Below, piece after piece: positions 61,313 through 64,000 of a DNA stretch of 64,000 nt (its first letter is position 1; each line of letters begins with the position of its first letter). Made by a program: the position numbers and the translations under genes. Origin of the DNA: Paenibacillus sp. MSJ-34 (GTDB lineage: Bacteria; Bacillota; Bacilli; Paenibacillales; Paenibacillaceae); contig NZ_JAHLPR010000026.1 in the NCBI RefSeq assembly GCF_018918005.1, forward strand, positions 27,935 to 91,934, given 5' to 3'. The notes beneath the pieces are model-generated. The model made no database searches, had not been told where the DNA came from, and saw only the letters and a list, made by a program, of their open reading frames with translations.

Positions 61313-61816
61313 GTGCACGAAAAGTTTGTAGCGATGTATGATCAATATTTTGATGATATTTATCGCTTTGTACTGTTTAAAACAGGGAACCGATGGGATA
61401 CGGATGATCTCGTTAGCGAAATATTCCGAAAAGCGTTCCAGAAATTTCATACGCTAAACAAAGAAGCATCTAACCAGAAATCATGGTTGCTAACCATTTC
61501 CCGCTATACGGTGATTGATTATTACCGGAAAAGAAAAGAAATAGCCTATGGACATGATCCTGAGGTATATGGCTATACGCAGGTTTCGCTGTTTTTCCAA
61601 GAAACGGACAGGAGGAACGGCTGTTTAGAAGAATCATTGCTCTCCCTTACTCCGGATGAGCGAGAACTGATTAATCTGAAATATATTGTCGGACTGAAAT
61701 ATGCGGAAGTAGGTGAGATTGTCGGCAAAGCGGAGCAATGGTTAAAAATGAAATCGCAACGAATTAGACAAAAAATGGCTCTATGGATTAACCAGTGCAT
61801 GGAGGGTGAAAGATGA
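61313..61816 (+). CDS. ECF-type RNA polymerase sigma factor
   Basis: 167 aa, GTG start after AAAGGGGGG. Region 2 VAMYDQYFDDIYRFVLFKTG and DTDDLVSEIFRKAFQKF; region 4 LTPDERELINLKYIVGLKYAEVGEIVGKAEQWLKMKSQRI, split here at about residue 120. Short ECF form with no extra domain. Directs transcription of a small regulon. Its stop overlaps the next start by 4 bp, pairing it with a membrane partner. Confidence 0.9.
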   Translation: MHEKFVAMYDQYFDDIYRFVLFKTGNRWDTDDLVSEIFRKAFQKFHTLNKEASNQKSWLLTISRYTVIDYYRKRKEIAYGHDPEVYGYTQVSLFFQETDRRNGCLEESLLSLTPDERELINLKYIVGLKYAEVGEIVGKAEQWLKMKSQRIRQKMALWINQCMEGER

Positions 61817-63714
61817 ACGACTTACAATGGAATGATACGGTTAAGCGGCTTAAAGAGGGTCTTCCCGTTAACGAAGAATTGAAGGAACAACTTCGTAACT
61901 CGTTTATGCGTAATCGCAAGAAGAAATACCTATTACGTTGGACAGTTATTGCGGCTGCATTACTTTGTCTTGTTATGTTGAATACGGTATGGCAGTCAGA
62001 ACAGAGTATACCGAAAGTAGAAGCAGCTTCCCTGCAATTATCCAATCAATTTTCTCTTATAGAACAATTAGGTAAAGAAAATAGTGCAGGGGTAGCAGAA
62101 TATGAAGGAACGATCTATTTTCCATTACAAGAAAAAGGGTTATACGCATACGGGAATCATGGTTTTCATAAATTGGCGGACGGGGATATCCGTTTTGTTC
62201 GCGTATCTCCAAATGGAAAACAGTTAGTATATGTTCAGGAGGGAAGCTTGTATTTGTATGAGGTCGATCTCAAGACAAACCGACTTCTCCTTCAAGGAGG
62301 GAAGGAACAGGGCTTCTATGAAACGCCCTCTTGGTCGCCGGACGGAACACGAATTGCCTTTGTCAAAAGGATGGAATTCAATGAACATGACGAGGAAAAT
62401 CTCCCAGGCCTAATTGCGGAGTTAGACGTAAAAAAGGGAGAGATCGACTATATAGCGGAGGGAATGTATCCCTCTTACGTGTCAGGCCGAAATACTCTGT
62501 TTTTCGAAAGAAATAATAAGATCATTTCAAGAAATTTGAATAACGGAGAGGAGACTGTGCTCGATGCCGGAAAATATCCTGCTGTCTCCAACGACGGCTC
62601 TTATGTGGCCTATGTCAAATCGCAAGGCGAGCCATTGCTTGAAGACGTATGGATCGCGGATACGAATTTTAAAACAAAAAAACAGCTGACGGAGAACCAG
62701 CTTGCTGAAGCTTGGGACCGGCAGACAGGCGAGATGATCGAAGGGAAGCAGCAGGCTCGATATACTTTTGAACAGCCGACATGGAGCCGGGATGATCGGA
62801 CCTTGTTTGTGTATAAAATTTTTCATACGAATGAGGTATGGAAGAAACTGATGCGGTTCGAACTTACAACAGCGAAACCGGAACCGGAAGATATTGTAAA
62901 AGGATCGATACAAGCGCTTATTTATCGGGATGAAGATTACGCGCATTCCTTTTTCAGCTATGATCCAGGATATTTAAAAGGAACGAGCCCGCGGCAAATC
63001 GGGTACAAACTGATAGACAGCGGAAAGCTTGATGGAGAAACATTTGTTGATGCCGAAACTTATTTATCTTATGCCGACCCTTATTATCAAATTATCAAGA
63101 CGCGTTATTTTCTTTCAGATGGTCCGAAAGGGTATAGGATTGACAATATGGAAGAAAAAGTCGATATCGAAATTAGTATGTGGGGAGAGGCCATATACAA
63201 GACTGTAAATGGCGTCAGAGAACAGCAGCCTTTACTGGAGCTGAAGGATTTGCCCAAGAAAGATAACTGGACGGATGAGGAAATCTGCAACATCGTATAT
63301 CAAGAATCTACAGAAACATTATGGTTTACCTTAAAACGGAAACAAGACGCTGTGACTGCGCTTAGCTTGCTCAGTTACGATATTGAAGAAAAGCAATTTA
63401 AAGAAATAGATACATTTCATGAAGCCCAAAGTTCAAGTACGATGATCATCGATGACGAACAAAAATACGTTGCGATTGATATGGAAATAAACGGAAATAA
63501 GGATACTGTCGTTTATCATTTGCATCGTGGACAAAAAACAATATTATCCCGGCAAATTCAAGGGATTGCACCTCAGGCGGTGCACGTTCGTTTCTGGGAA
63601 AACGGCAAATTGATCTTTTATACGGAAACGGAGGATAGGGACGTATTTTTCCGTTTCGATCCTGAAACGAATAACATTGATACGACGATGAATACAAAAA
63701 AAGGGGGGGCCTGA
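61813..63714 (+). CDS. Membrane-anchored beta-propeller protein, probable anti-sigma partner
   Basis: 633 aa. A short cytosolic N-terminus (1-40, NDTVKRLKEGLPVNEELKEQ) that could bind the sigma factor, one membrane helix (LLRWTVIAAALLCLVMLNTV, about 41-60), and a large outside part with TolB-like blades such as PSWSPDGTRIAFVKR, VSPNGKQLVYVQ and YPAVSNDGSYVAYVKS. No zinc HxxxCxxC anti-sigma motif. Overlaps the sigma gene by 4 bp. The C-terminal third (about 400-633) has no recognised domain. Confidence 0.75.
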   Translation: MNDLQWNDTVKRLKEGLPVNEELKEQLRNSFMRNRKKKYLLRWTVIAAALLCLVMLNTVWQSEQSIPKVEAASLQLSNQFSLIEQLGKENSAGVAEYEGTIYFPLQEKGLYAYGNHGFHKLADGDIRFVRVSPNGKQLVYVQEGSLYLYEVDLKTNRLLLQGGKEQGFYETPSWSPDGTRIAFVKRMEFNEHDEENLPGLIAELDVKKGEIDYIAEGMYPSYVSGRNTLFFERNNKIISRNLNNGEETVLDAGKYPAVSNDGSYVAYVKSQGEPLLEDVWIADTNFKTKKQLTENQLAEAWDRQTGEMIEGKQQARYTFEQPTWSRDDRTLFVYKIFHTNEVWKKLMRFELTTAKPEPEDIVKGSIQALIYRDEDYAHSFFSYDPGYLKGTSPRQIGYKLIDSGKLDGETFVDAETYLSYADPYYQIIKTRYFLSDGPKGYRIDNMEEKVDIEISMWGEAIYKTVNGVREQQPLLELKDLPKKDNWTDEEICNIVYQESTETLWFTLKRKQDAVTALSLLSYDIEEKQFKEIDTFHEAQSSSTMIIDDEQKYVAIDMEINGNKDTVVYHLHRGQKTILSRQIQGIAPQAVHVRFWENGKLIFYTETEDRDVFFRFDPETNNIDTTMNTKKGGA

Positions 63715-64000
63715 TTCACATGGGGCGATCCGCTCGGATCTACGCTGCTTAGTTTGGCGCTAACGAAACCGACAATCCTTATTGGATTCAAAATGAAGTC
63801 GTTCCCATCCTAACGAAAGTACTTATCGTTATTCCTTGGAAATCGGCCGTTTTACCGGTTTTTTCCCCTCATTAGGTTGTTTCAGTTTCGTCCCTCGTAT
63901 TTAAGGTGTTTTCTCACGAATACTCACTTATTCGCAGGATTTCGCCGCCTTATAAAACAGAGTGAGAGCCGAAATGAGGAGCAGACACCGCTTTTTTCGA
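63715..64000. other. Right-edge sequence without a gene
   Basis: About 285 bp after the propeller gene. A short dyad GATCC-GCTC-GGATC lies at 63727-63740. No ORF with a ribosome site and no other pattern was found. Confidence 0.4.

Overview
This window looks like chromosomal DNA of an endospore-forming member of the Firmicutes, most likely Paenibacillaceae (Paenibacillus or Cohnella type). The evidence is a gerA-type spore germination operon, a leucine T-box leader, a complete mannitol PTS, XerS, PspA with a sigma-W-type promoter, ykoN/ykoP/ykoQ homologues, and strong AGGAGG ribosome sites with frequent TTG/GTG starts. Base composition is moderate, with a few A+T-rich patches. No rRNA, tRNA, CRISPR array, transposase or prophage was seen.

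Layout. 1-5.9 kb: 3' two thirds of a cyclic beta-1,2-glucan synthase-like gene. 5.9-8.1 kb: minus-strand operon of a homospermidine-synthase-like and a spermidine-synthase-like gene. 8.2-9.3 kb: polysaccharide deacetylase lipoprotein. 9.3-10.7 kb: a dihydroorotate-dehydrogenase-like flavoprotein lacking the usual catalytic Cys, coupled to an LpdD-like protein, behind an Fnr-type site. 10.7-13.4 kb: envelope-stress block (PspA, DUF350, DUF4178, DUF4247). 13.5-14.9 kb: ArsR-type regulator with a four-copy, 16-bp-phased operator, followed by another spermidine-synthase-fold gene. 14.9-18.8 kb: two tyrosine recombinases, an AraC regulator and a VOC protein, with a dif-like 11+6+11 inverted repeat just upstream of the second recombinase. 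18.8-23 kb: gerA operon. 23-25.5 kb: cupin, NUDIX, AdaA/AdaB alkylation response. 25.6-27.2 kb: A+T-rich padR-esterase island; 27.3-27.8 kb: a decayed 2OG oxygenase. 28-34 kb: MFS exporter, FadR regulator, lactonase, Cu/Zn SOD, two secreted or periplasm-type hydrolases. 33.9-39.6 kb: ykoN/P/Q-like lipid and phosphate-ester genes and a propeller protein. 39.6-42 kb: leucine T-box, leuA, YbaK-type deacylase. 42-46.5 kb: VOC, a DUF1259 protein with a Ser/His/Lys-rich tail, YidC, and an MFS/TetR efflux pair. 46.7-54 kb: mtlA-mtlR-mtlF-mtlD-ptsI-ptsH. 54-64 kb: accessory genes (GNATs, amino-acid oxidase, orphan sensory-rhodopsin-transducer-like protein, MFS, MerR/beta-lactamase-fold pair, GrpB, ECF sigma factor with a membrane propeller partner).

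Themes. The 5.9-14.9 kb stretch combines three polyamine-type enzymes with PspA and three DUF proteins and is the best candidate for one envelope-stress system. Separately, the Fnr-site/DHODH-like/LpdD-like pair and the recombinase with its own dif-like site are the most unusual local arrangements. All functional calls come from reading the sequence and remembered family features; no database search was run.
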